Positions 42,348 to 50,543 of a stretch of 61,294 nucleotides of DNA are shown in pieces. The notes beneath the pieces were generated by a model, which did not search any database, was not told where the DNA came from, and worked only from the letters and a program-made list of their open reading frames with translations. Source of the DNA: Sphingomonas sp. SRS2 (GTDB lineage Bacteria > Pseudomonadota > Alphaproteobacteria > Sphingomonadales > Sphingomonadaceae); assembly GCF_000971055.1 (NCBI RefSeq), contig NZ_LARW01000113.1:1-61294 (forward strand), read 5' to 3'. Made by a program: the position numbers and the translations under genes. The first letter of the stretch is position 1, and each line of letters starts with the position of its first letter.

Positions 42348-43700
42348 ATGGATTTCGCGACCCGCGCCTATGATCACAGCTTTCCGTTCGATCCGATCAT
42401 CCGGTCGCTGCTCGACGTCGATTTCTACAAGCTGCTCATGCAGCAGTTCATCTGGGAGCGCTATCCGAACGAACGCGTGGTCTGGAAGCTGGAAAACCGC
42501 ACCAGTCGCGTGCACCTCGCAGAGCAGATCGATCTCGCAGAGCTTCGCGATCAACTCGACCATGTCCGGCAGCTGCGGTTCACGCCGTCTGAGATCATCA
42601 ACCTGCGCGGCCAAAGCTTCTACGGCCAGAGGGGAATTTTCGAGCAGGGCTATCTCGATACGCTACGCACCTTCAGGCTGCCGGAATACAGGCTGGAAGC
42701 AGGCACAGACGGCCAACTCGAGCTCGAGTTCGAGGGATTTTGGTGGCAAACGACACTTTGGGAAATCTACGCGCTCGCGATTGTGAACGAATTGCGCTCA
42801 CGCCGAACCATGCGGACGATGTCGCGATCACAACTCGACATCCTCTACGCCCGAGCGAAGGTGAAGCTGTATGCGAAGCTTGAAGCCCTTCGCTCCTTAC
42901 CGCACCTCAACCTCACCGACTTTGGCACCCGGCGCCGTCACGGTTTCCTGTGGCAGGAGCATTGCGTTCTGACCGCCCGCGAAGTCCTTGGCCAAGGGTT
43001 CACCGGCACATCGAACGTTTACCTTGCGATGAAGCATGGACTCGAGGCCAAGGGGACCAATGCGCATGAGCTAGCGATGGTGCTCGGCGCGCTGGCCCGT
43101 CAGCGTTCGCCGGAGAGTGCTGAGGACCTCAGGCAGTCGCAGTACAAGGTTCTCCAGCAATGGCAGACGGCTTATCGCGGCGAACTCCTGGTATTTCTCC
43201 CGGATAGCTTCGGTTCAACCCAGTTCCTTGATCGCGCGCCGCAGTGGGTAAGCTATTGGAAAGGAGCGCGACCGGATTCGAAAAACCCATTTGCAGCGGG
43301 CGAGGAATTGATCGCGTTCTGGCGCCGCATGGGCATAGGCCAGGAAGCCATTGCGGCCACGAAGCTGATCATCTTTTCCGATGGGCTGGATGTCGCGCTC
43401 CCCGGCGCCGAGCCGAACGGAGAGGATATAGCAGCGATCTACCATCACTTCGACGGAAGGGTGCAACTGGGTTTCGGCTGGGGCACGAATCTGACCAACG
43501 ACTTCATCGGCTGTCATCCCGAAGGTGCGGAGATCATGAAGGCGCTTTCGCTCGTCGCCAAGATACGGTCCGTCAACGGGCATCCAGCGGTAAAGCTCAG
43601 CGACAATTATGAAAAGGCCACTGGCCCGGCAGAGGAGGTCGAGGCCTATCGGGCGGTCTTCGGCAGTGCGGGCATGGAGAATGTACCGCTAGAGGTTTGA
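42348..43700 (+). CDS. pncB: Nicotinate phosphoribosyltransferase
   Basis: A 450-residue cytosolic enzyme that makes nicotinate mononucleotide from nicotinate and PRPP in NAD salvage. Family features: SLLDVDFYKLLMQQFIW at the N-terminus, FWWQTTLWEIYALAIVNE, GTRRRHGFLWQEHCVL, GTSNVYLAMKHGL, FSDGLDV and the phosphate-binding FGWGTNLTND with KLSDNYEKATG at the end. Length fits bacterial members. It stands alone and converges with the galactose dehydrogenase gene. Confidence 0.93.
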   Translation: MDFATRAYDHSFPFDPIIRSLLDVDFYKLLMQQFIWERYPNERVVWKLENRTSRVHLAEQIDLAELRDQLDHVRQLRFTPSEIINLRGQSFYGQRGIFEQGYLDTLRTFRLPEYRLEAGTDGQLELEFEGFWWQTTLWEIYALAIVNELRSRRTMRTMSRSQLDILYARAKVKLYAKLEALRSLPHLNLTDFGTRRRHGFLWQEHCVLTAREVLGQGFTGTSNVYLAMKHGLEAKGTNAHELAMVLGALARQRSPESAEDLRQSQYKVLQQWQTAYRGELLVFLPDSFGSTQFLDRAPQWVSYWKGARPDSKNPFAAGEELIAFWRRMGIGQEAIAATKLIIFSDGLDVALPGAEPNGEDIAAIYHHFDGRVQLGFGWGTNLTNDFIGCHPEGAEIMKALSLVAKIRSVNGHPAVKLSDNYEKATGPAEEVEAYRAVFGSAGMENVPLEV

Positions 43701-43764
43701 GACAGCGCTCTCGCGATAGCGCAGCCGCGAGCGCAAGGGCGCGGAGCGGCTTCCGATCGGGCGG

Positions 43765-44682
43765 TCAGATGCTGTCTCGCCGCGCGAGCAGGCAGGCGTC
43801 CGCGACCAGCCGGAGCGGTTCACTATCGACAAGACTCTCGCGGTCGCGGGCCAAGGCGGCGAAGCGTTCGTATATGGCGGGATATTCGCCGCGCCCGTGG
43901 CGGACCGCAGGCAGATCGTCGATGCGAAGCGTCGCTCCGCCGTCAGAGAGCCGCAGCCTGGTGCCCGCGCCGGTCCTGATGTCGATCGTCCACTGCTCCT
44001 CGCCTTTGTGACGCCAGTCCAGCATCGCCTCTATCGGACCGTCAACACCGGAGGCTGTCATGCCCAGCGTGACGGCGGTCGGCTGCTGGCCCGCCCGATG
44101 CATGGTGAAAACTGCCCGCCGGACCAAGAGGCGGGCGGGGCATATCGCGGTGGCGATCGACAGCGCGTTGATGCCCGCGTCGAATACGCCAAACCCTCCA
44201 GGCTCCCAGATCCACTGCTGGCCGGGGTGCCATTTTTCGACGTCCTCAAGCCATGCTATGCGCATGGATCCGAGGCCCTCCCGAGCAATCAGCCGCGCGG
44301 CTTCCATCACCGCGTCGTTGAATTGGGCATGCCAGGTCGTGAACAGGCTGCGCTCCGTGCGGCGGCTGAGTTCCGCCAGATCGGCGATCTCCCCCAAAGA
44401 AGCGCAGGGCGGCTTTTCGAGCAGCACGTGCACGCCGCGTTCCAGGCAGTCGCGTGCTATGCCGTAGCGGATATCAGGAGGCGTGCAGATTGCGACCGCA
44501 TCGAGCTCGATATTCTCCAGCATCTCGCGATGGTCGGCAAAGACCGGTACTCCGACGTCCGTTGCGCCGTGGGGCGCCACGAGCGCGACCAGCTGAAAGG
44601 CGGGATTGCTCGCGATCGCAGGCGCGTGCTGGTCGCGTGCGATTTTGCCGAAGCCGATGATCGCGATGCGAAGGTCAGACAC
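43765..44682 (-). CDS. D-galactose 1-dehydrogenase (Gfo/Idh/MocA family)
   Basis: About 305 residues from a GTG start that overlaps the aldolase stop by 8 bases. IAIIGFGKIARDQHAPAI is the Rossmann motif and wording of galactose/arabinose 1-dehydrogenases; the catalytic Lys is in LLEKPP and the substrate loop in EPGGFGVFDAGINALS. It should oxidise D-galactose to galactonolactone with NAD(P). Placing it in an operon with KDGal kinase and KDPGal aldolase strongly supports this. Confidence 0.86.
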   Translation of the reverse strand: MSDLRIAIIGFGKIARDQHAPAIASNPAFQLVALVAPHGATDVGVPVFADHREMLENIELDAVAICTPPDIRYGIARDCLERGVHVLLEKPPCASLGEIADLAELSRRTERSLFTTWHAQFNDAVMEAARLIAREGLGSMRIAWLEDVEKWHPGQQWIWEPGGFGVFDAGINALSIATAICPARLLVRRAVFTMHRAGQQPTAVTLGMTASGVDGPIEAMLDWRHKGEEQWTIDIRTGAGTRLRLSDGGATLRIDDLPAVRHGRGEYPAIYERFAALARDRESLVDSEPLRLVADACLLARRDSI

Positions 44683-45328
44683 GGCCGGACGCCGGTGAGG
44701 ATTGCAGCGCCTCAACATAATCGCGGGCGCGGTGCTCGACTTGCTCGGCGCTCATCCCCGGCCGGTATACACCCGATCCCAATCCGAAACCTGTCGCGCC
44801 AGCCGCCAGATAGTCCCGCATCGATCCGGGCGTGATGCCCCCTACGATGATCAGCGGCACATCGGCCGGCAGCACCGCGCGTTGCGCTTTCACGACCGCC
44901 GGCGAGGCCGCCTCGGCGGGAAAGAGCTTCAGCGCATGGGCGCCCGCCCGCAACGCCAGAAAGGCTTCGCTGGGCGTGAAAAAACCGGGAGCGGAGACGA
45001 GGCCGGCCTTGGCGGAAGCCTCGATCACGGCGGCGTCGCTGGAGGGGGACACGATGATCCTGCCTCCTGCTTCCCGCACGCGCGCCACCTGATCGACCTC
45101 CAACACCGTGCCGGCGCCGATTAGCGCGCGATCTCCGAAATGCGCGGCAAGCCTTTCTATGCTGATCAACGGGTCGGGCGAGTTGAGCGGTACCTCGATG
45201 ATGCGGAGGCCGGCTGCGAACAGGGCTTCTCCCACCGCGATGGCTTCATCGGGGTCGATGCCCCGCACGATCGCGATCAGCGGGCATTGCCCCATATGGT
45301 CGCGTAGCAACTGATGGGCCGTCACCAT
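44675..45328 (-). CDS. dgoA: 2-dehydro-3-deoxy-6-phosphogalactonate aldolase
   Basis: A 217-residue class I aldolase of the KDPG/KDPGal family. The strand motifs PLIAIVRGIDPDEA, IIEVPLNSPDP, IGAGTVLEVDQV, ISAP-type VSAPGFFTPSEA and the Schiff-base Lys in HALKLFPAEAASP are all present. It splits KDPGal into pyruvate and glyceraldehyde 3-phosphate. The start (45328) overlaps the kinase stop by 7 bases. Confidence 0.9.
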   Translation of the reverse strand: MVTAHQLLRDHMGQCPLIAIVRGIDPDEAIAVGEALFAAGLRIIEVPLNSPDPLISIERLAAHFGDRALIGAGTVLEVDQVARVREAGGRIIVSPSSDAAVIEASAKAGLVSAPGFFTPSEAFLALRAGAHALKLFPAEAASPAVVKAQRAVLPADVPLIIVGGITPGSMRDYLAAGATGFGLGSGVYRPGMSAEQVEHRARDYVEALQSSPASGRV

Positions 45329-46209
45329 ATACACTCCGCCATTGCGCATATTCCGGCGAGGAAGGCGGTTTCGCCGTCGATCTGGACATTCTCGCATTCC
45401 GCTTCGCGAAGCGCTGCCGAATAGAGCGCGGTCAAGTCGGGATCGCCGATGAGGTGGACGGTTTCGAAACTGCCGGCGAAGGCCAGGCCGGCCGCGATGT
45501 CGGCCCCGATCAGCAGCCCGCTCGCATAGCTGCCGGCATCCTCGTCGGCCAGCCGGCCGAGCAGCGAACTTGCCCGAATGCCGAAGAGTTCGGCGGTAAG
45601 CTCGCGATGTTCGAGCGACCTTCGAACGCCCGCGATGAAGGAATGGTTTGGCGTGGCCGGTGCCTGCATCTGTGCCGCCAATATGCTGTGGGTCTTCAGC
45701 AGGGCAAATAGTTCGCCGGTCATCACCGTGCGGAACGCGGTAATCGATCCATTGTCCACCCTGGCCCATTTGGCATGGGTGCCCGGATGGCAGACCAGCG
45801 AGTCCGGGGGCGTCAGACCGGCGGCGACCGCGCCGATCAACTGGACTTCCTCGCCACGCATCACGTCGTCCCGCTCGGCGTCCGAGTAGCGCAGGCCTGG
45901 CACGATGGCGGCATTGAATTCGGCGACCTGCTTCAGCCCGGCCACCAACTCGGGGAGGCCCGCCGGACAGGGGGCATAGGGCGCTTCGATCCAGCCGCGA
46001 TTGGAGCCTATCATGCCGGCGAGCAGCATCTGCCGCGCGCCTAGCCGCGCCTGTAAATCGGTGATGGCCGCTGCGAAGCTGCCGGGGGCGATCGACGATA
46101 CGCCCTGGTCGTCGCTGAACCGCTCGATCAGTTCGCCATCCGGGCCGATGACATAGGCGCGACGGTTCGTCGTGCCCCAGTCGACCGCGATCATCCCTTG
46201 AGGAGTCAT
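45322..46209 (-). CDS. dgoK: 2-dehydro-3-deoxygalactonokinase
   Basis: A 295-residue ASKHA-fold sugar kinase that phosphorylates KDGal at O-6. The phosphate-1 motif is IAVDWGTTNRRAYVI, with GMIGSNRGW, CHPGTHAKWARVD and SGLLIGADIAAG further on, as in DgoK. The start at 46209 follows GGAGATTC; an upstream in-frame ATG at 46242 is less suitable. First gene of the leftward galactose operon. Confidence 0.9.
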   Translation of the reverse strand: MTPQGMIAVDWGTTNRRAYVIGPDGELIERFSDDQGVSSIAPGSFAAAITDLQARLGARQMLLAGMIGSNRGWIEAPYAPCPAGLPELVAGLKQVAEFNAAIVPGLRYSDAERDDVMRGEEVQLIGAVAAGLTPPDSLVCHPGTHAKWARVDNGSITAFRTVMTGELFALLKTHSILAAQMQAPATPNHSFIAGVRRSLEHRELTAELFGIRASSLLGRLADEDAGSYASGLLIGADIAAGLAFAGSFETVHLIGDPDLTALYSAALREAECENVQIDGETAFLAGICAMAECIW

Positions 46210-46256
46210 CGAATCTCCACCCAATCCGCTGACAACGCGCAACTCGCCGATTTGTC

Positions 46257-46270
46257 GCCGTAACTACGGC
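46257..46270. promoter_or_regulatory. Candidate operator between divergent galactose operons
   Basis: GCCGTA-AC-TACGGC is a perfect 6-base inverted repeat with a 2-base centre. It lies midway between the kinase start (46209, leftward) and the lactonase start (46305, rightward), where one repressor could control both operons. No regulator gene is found in the window. Confidence 0.4.
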
Positions 46271-46304
46271 AACTTTGCCCAAGAGCCCGCGTTGCCTGTG
46301 GATC

Positions 46305-47192
46305 ATGCCGTTAAACGACACCATATTCGCGGCCGAAGCATTGGTTTCCTGTGCGGCGGCACTTGGCGAGGGGCCAGTCTGGGTGCCGCAGGAGCAAGCG
46401 CTCTACTGGGTGGACATCAGGGCGCCGCGGATCTGGCGCTGGCAATGGGCCGATGGCGGGGTGCAGCAGTGGACGCCGCCATGGCGGGTCGGTGCGATCG
46501 CGCCGCGCGCTGGTGGAGGATTCGTGGCGGCAACCGAGGCGGGGTTCGCCTTGATCGACCTTCCCCAGGACAGGTTCGACCTCATCGACGATCCCGAGCC
46601 CGATCTTCCGAACAATCGGTTCAACGACGGCAAGGTCGACAGGGCGGGCTGTTTCTGGGCGGGTACCATGGACGACGCGGAGGAGAAGGCCAGCGGCAGG
46701 CTATATCGTCTCGAGCCCGGGCTAAGCTGGCGCTGCCTTGATCAGGGGTATCTGGTTAGCAACGGTCCGGCCTTCAGCCCCGATGGGGCGACGTTGTACC
46801 ATTCGGATTCGGCCCTGCGCGAAGTCTACCGCTTCACCCTGACATCGGGCGGGAAACTGGGGGCTCGCGAACTGTTCCTGCGTTTCGGCGGAGAGGATGG
46901 CTATCCCGACGGGATGACCACCGATGCCGATGGCTGTCTCTGGATAGCTTTCTGGGACGGCTCCTGCATCCGGAGGTTCGCGCCGGACGGCGCCCCGTGC
47001 GGGCGGATCGAGCTGCCGGTGCGGCGTCCCACCAGCTGCGCCTTCGGCGGACCCGGGCTCGATCATCTGTTCATCACGTCGGCCCGCACGGGGCTGAGCG
47101 CGGCAGATCTGTCGGCTCAGCCGCTGGCCGGCGCACTGTTCGTGGCCCAACCACAGGTCGGCGGGGTCGAACAACCGCCCTTCGCCGGATGA
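46305..47192 (+). CDS. SMP-30/gluconolactonase-family sugar lactonase
   Basis: About 295 residues, a six-bladed propeller lactonase. LGEGPVWVPQEQALYWVDI, PNNRFNDGKVDRAGCFWAGTM, VSNGPAFSPDGATLYHSDS and DGYPDGMTTDADGCLWIA carry the metal-site Glu, Asn and Asp residues. In this context it hydrolyses galactonolactone to galactonate. A TTG at 46275 would extend it by 10 residues but would sit 4 bases from the candidate operator; the ATG at 46305 is preferred. Confidence 0.87.
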   Translation: MPLNDTIFAAEALVSCAAALGEGPVWVPQEQALYWVDIRAPRIWRWQWADGGVQQWTPPWRVGAIAPRAGGGFVAATEAGFALIDLPQDRFDLIDDPEPDLPNNRFNDGKVDRAGCFWAGTMDDAEEKASGRLYRLEPGLSWRCLDQGYLVSNGPAFSPDGATLYHSDSALREVYRFTLTSGGKLGARELFLRFGGEDGYPDGMTTDADGCLWIAFWDGSCIRRFAPDGAPCGRIELPVRRPTSCAFGGPGLDHLFITSARTGLSAADLSAQPLAGALFVAQPQVGGVEQPPFAG

Positions 47193-47201
47193 TCGGAGCA
47201 A

Positions 47202-48518
47202 ATGATGGCCAATTTCATGTTCTGCACCGGCATCGAGAACAGCATTCCGACGATCGACCAGGGACGGACCAGGATCGACGAGATGGAGCTGTGCGGCCAT
47301 TATGCACGATGGCGTGAGGACTTCGATCTCGTCGAGGATCTCGGCATCCGCTTCCTACGGTTCGGCCCCCCGCTGCACCGCGCCTTCGTCGGGCCCGACC
47401 GGTACGACTGGGAGTTCGCGGACCTGACGCTATGCGATCTGAGGGGACGTGACATCACCCCGATCGTCGACCTATGTCACTTCGGCGTGCCCGACTGGAT
47501 CGGCAACTTCCAAAATCCCGATTTCCCGGAATTGTTCGCGCGATATGCCGGCGCCTTCGCCGAACGCTATCACTGGGTGCAGCTCTACACGCCCGTCAAC
47601 GAGATGTTTATCTGCGCGGTCTTCTCAGCCCAATATGGCTGGTGGAACGAGCAGATGCAGAGCGACACCGCCTTCGTCACCGCGCTCAAGCACATTGTAA
47701 AAGCGAATGTCCTGGCGATGCGCGAGATCCTCAAGCGCCGGCCCGACGCCATCTTTATCCAAAGCGAATCCTCGGAATATTTCCACGCCGACAGTCCGGC
47801 GGCGATCGGTCACGCTGAGGTGATGAACGCGAAGCGCTTCCTGAGCCTCGACCTTAATTACGGCCGGCGGGTGGACAGCGAGATGTACGAGTTTCTGATG
47901 GATAATGGGATGACCAGGGACGAATATCATTTCTTCCTGGGCAACCGGCTCAAGCAACACTGCATCCTCGGCAACGACTATTACTGCACGAACGAGCATC
48001 GCGTGCATCAGGATGGCCGTAGCTGGGCCGCCGGCGAAGTCTTCGGCTACAGCGAAATCACGCGGCAATATTATGGCCGCTACGGCTTGCCGGTGATGCA
48101 CACCGAGACCAACCTCGCCGAAGGCCCCAATGGCGACGAGGCGGTGAACTGGCTGTGGAAGGAATGGGCCAATGTCCTGCGGCTGCGGAATATCGGTATC
48201 CCGACCGTTGGCTTCACCTGGTATTCGCTGACCGACCAGATCGACTGGGACAGCGCGTTGCGCGAACGCAACGGCCACGTGAACCCGCTCGGCCTATATG
48301 ATCTCGATCGGAATATTCGCGCCGTCGGTAAGGCCTTCAAGCAACTCATCTCCGATTGGCGCGACGTGCTTCCGGCGCAGAGCGTATGCCTTGTCGTGCC
48401 GGTCGTCCCGCCGTCGCATGCCGGACGTATCGACGCACGGGAACAGGAGGACCGGGCAAAACGGATGATGCAGCGTCCCGCCGCCGAGCCCCGCACGGCC
48501 GAGGAGATAAATCGATGA
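47202..48518 (+). CDS. Divergent family-1 glycoside hydrolase
   Basis: A 438-residue GH1-like (beta/alpha)8 protein, cytosolic. The acid/base motif reads YTPVNEMF (TxNEM instead of TLNEP) and the nucleophile region VMHTETNLAEG (instead of ITENG); both Glu are kept. It has RFGPPLHRAF near the start and HFFLGNRLKQH in the middle, unlike typical beta-glucosidases. A second ATG (47205) gives better ribosome-binding spacing. It sits between lactonase and galactonate dehydratase, so release of intracellular galactose from a galactoside is likely. Confidence 0.8.
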   Translation: MMANFMFCTGIENSIPTIDQGRTRIDEMELCGHYARWREDFDLVEDLGIRFLRFGPPLHRAFVGPDRYDWEFADLTLCDLRGRDITPIVDLCHFGVPDWIGNFQNPDFPELFARYAGAFAERYHWVQLYTPVNEMFICAVFSAQYGWWNEQMQSDTAFVTALKHIVKANVLAMREILKRRPDAIFIQSESSEYFHADSPAAIGHAEVMNAKRFLSLDLNYGRRVDSEMYEFLMDNGMTRDEYHFFLGNRLKQHCILGNDYYCTNEHRVHQDGRSWAAGEVFGYSEITRQYYGRYGLPVMHTETNLAEGPNGDEAVNWLWKEWANVLRLRNIGIPTVGFTWYSLTDQIDWDSALRERNGHVNPLGLYDLDRNIRAVGKAFKQLISDWRDVLPAQSVCLVVPVVPPSHAGRIDAREQEDRAKRMMQRPAAEPRTAEEINR

Positions 48519-49654
48519 ACATCGACCGCATCGAAACCTTCTACGTACCGCCACGGTGGCTGTTTGTACGGGTCGAAGCCAAAGGCGGCCATGTCGGCTG
48601 GGGCGAAGCCAGCCTCGAAGGCCATGCCGAAGCCGTGGACGGCGCGTTCGAGGCGTTGCGCGACCGCTTCATCGGGCATGACGCCTATCGGATCGAGGAT
48701 ATATGGCAGATTGCCTATCGGGGAGGCTTCTATCGGGGTGGCCCCGTTATGATGAGCGCGCTGTCCGGCCTCGATCAGGCGCTTTGGGACCTGAAGGGCA
48801 GGGCGTTGGGTGTGCCCGCGTGGGAGATGCTCGGCGGCAGGGTTCGCGACAGGATCCGCGCCTATGCCTGGATCGGTGGCGACCGTCCGCAGGAGGCTGC
48901 TGAGGCGGCGGCGGCGCGGCGGCGGCAGGGATTTTCGGCGGTCAAGATGAACGCAACCGCCGAACTGGATTTCCTCGGAACGCCGAAGCTGTTCGCCGAG
49001 GTGGTCGAGCGCGTGCGGGCGGTGCAGGGCGAAGGCCTTGACGTGGGCCTCGATTTTCACGGCCGCGTCCATAAGCCGATGGCAAAGCAGCTGGCCAAGC
49101 TGCTCGAGCCGTTGGGGCTTCTGTTCCTGGAGGAGCCGCTGCTGTCGGAGAATCCCGAGGGCATCGCCGCGATAAGCCAGCTCGTCAGCACGCCGATCGC
49201 CTTAGGCGAGCGGCTCTATTCGCGGTGGGACTTCAAACCCTTTCTGGCCGCGGGCGTGGTGGACATCATCCAGCCCGACCTCAGCCATGCCGGGGGGCTG
49301 TCCGAATGCCGACGGATTGCCGCTATGGCGGAGGCGTTCGACGTGGCGGTGGCGCCGCATTGTCCCCTGGGCCCGCTTGCGCTCGCCGCCTGCCTGCAGC
49401 TTGCCGCCTGCACGCCGAACGTCGTGCTCCAGGAGATGTCGCTCGGCATCCACTATAATGTTGGCCACGATCTGCTGAGCTTCGTCACCAATCCGGACGC
49501 GTTGACGCCTGTCGATGGATTCCTGCCGATCCCGCTGGGCGCGGGCCTCGGCATCGACATAGACGAGGACGGCGTTCGCAAGGCGCATGAGCAGCGGCAT
49601 CGCTGGCGGAATCCGATCTGGCGCTACAAGGATGGTAGCTTTGCCGAATGGTGA
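48515..49654 (+). CDS. dgoD: Galactonate dehydratase
   Basis: A 379-residue enolase-superfamily enzyme (mandelate racemase group). Metal ligands lie in VGLDFHGRVHKPMAK, LEEPLLSENPEG and IALGERLYSRW; the catalytic His/Asp region is APHCPLGPLALAAC, and WLFVRVEAKGGHVGWGEA at the N-terminus matches DgoD. It converts D-galactonate to 2-dehydro-3-deoxygalactonate. It overlaps the glycosidase stop by 4 bases. Confidence 0.9.
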   Translation: MNIDRIETFYVPPRWLFVRVEAKGGHVGWGEASLEGHAEAVDGAFEALRDRFIGHDAYRIEDIWQIAYRGGFYRGGPVMMSALSGLDQALWDLKGRALGVPAWEMLGGRVRDRIRAYAWIGGDRPQEAAEAAAARRRQGFSAVKMNATAELDFLGTPKLFAEVVERVRAVQGEGLDVGLDFHGRVHKPMAKQLAKLLEPLGLLFLEEPLLSENPEGIAAISQLVSTPIALGERLYSRWDFKPFLAAGVVDIIQPDLSHAGGLSECRRIAAMAEAFDVAVAPHCPLGPLALAACLQLAACTPNVVLQEMSLGIHYNVGHDLLSFVTNPDALTPVDGFLPIPLGAGLGIDIDEDGVRKAHEQRHRWRNPIWRYKDGSFAEW

Positions 49655-49667
49655 GGCGGAAGGCACT

Positions 49668-50543
49668 ATGAAGGCGATTCATCTCTCGGCAGACTGTCTC
49701 GATCTGACATTGTTGCCCGCGCTTGGCGGGAGCATCGGCTGCTTCGACTGGAGGCGCGGCGATGTCTTTCGCCCGATCCTGCGCAGCGGGAGGAGACCTG
49801 AGACTCCACTGGAAGCGGGCTGCTTTCCGCTCGTTCCGTTCTGCAATCGCATCCGGGACGGCCAATTCGACTTCCGGGGCCGAACTATCGAACTTGCGCC
49901 GAACATGGCCGGCGATCCCAGTCCGATCCACGGGCAAGGATGGCTCGGCCCATGGCGGATCGAGGACCATGATGCATCGGAGGCCACTCTCTGCTTCGCC
50001 TATCCGGGCGGGGAATGGCCGTGGGCATATGAAGCGCGGCAGACATTTTCACTCGATCCCGACGGTCTTACGGTCGATCTTCACTGCACGAACAAAAGCG
50101 CCGAACCCATGCCGTGCGGCCTCGGCCTGCATCCCTATTTTCCGTGCAGCGCGGCAACAATCCTGACCACGGGGGTCGATAATGTCTGGACCGTAGACGA
50201 GCGGGTGCTGCCGCTTGAGCATATACCCGCTGCTGGCCATTATGATCTGTGCGGCAGGCCCATTTGCGGGCGCGGTCTGGACAATGGCTATGATGGATGG
50301 GGCCGGGAAGCATGGATAGCCACGCCCGACACGCCGTTTCGCACCAGGCTTTCGTCTCCCGACGCGGGCTTCTTCCAGCTATATTCGCCGGAAAGTAGCG
50401 ACTTTTTCGTCGCCGAGCCCGTGACCCACGCCAACGCCGCCCTGAACGCGCCGGAGAGCGAGTGGCAGGATCTTGGTATGTCGGTACTGGCGCCCGGTGA
50501 AACGAAGAGGTTGCGGATGCGCGTCGATATCATCGCCGTCTAG
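49668..50543 (+). CDS. Aldose 1-epimerase (mutarotase)
   Basis: A 291-residue beta-sandwich protein. LLPALGGSIGCFDWR, LVPFCNRIRDGQF, IHGQGWLGPW and the catalytic GLGLHPYFP with a downstream Glu (SPESSDFF) fit the aldose 1-epimerase family. It would interconvert galactose anomers, feeding the 1-dehydrogenase. The start lies 13 bases after the dehydratase stop, with GGAAGG upstream. Its stop overlaps the convergent fusion gene by 4 bases. Confidence 0.87.
   Translation: MKAIHLSADCLDLTLLPALGGSIGCFDWRRGDVFRPILRSGRRPETPLEAGCFPLVPFCNRIRDGQFDFRGRTIELAPNMAGDPSPIHGQGWLGPWRIEDHDASEATLCFAYPGGEWPWAYEARQTFSLDPDGLTVDLHCTNKSAEPMPCGLGLHPYFPCSAATILTTGVDNVWTVDERVLPLEHIPAAGHYDLCGRPICGRGLDNGYDGWGREAWIATPDTPFRTRLSSPDAGFFQLYSPESSDFFVAEPVTHANAALNAPESEWQDLGMSVLAPGETKRLRMRVDIIAV

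Noticed and set aside
45329-46324. Extended reading frame upstream of the KDPGal aldolase
   Set aside because: This part is the out-of-frame reading of the kinase gene; the aldolase starts at 45328.
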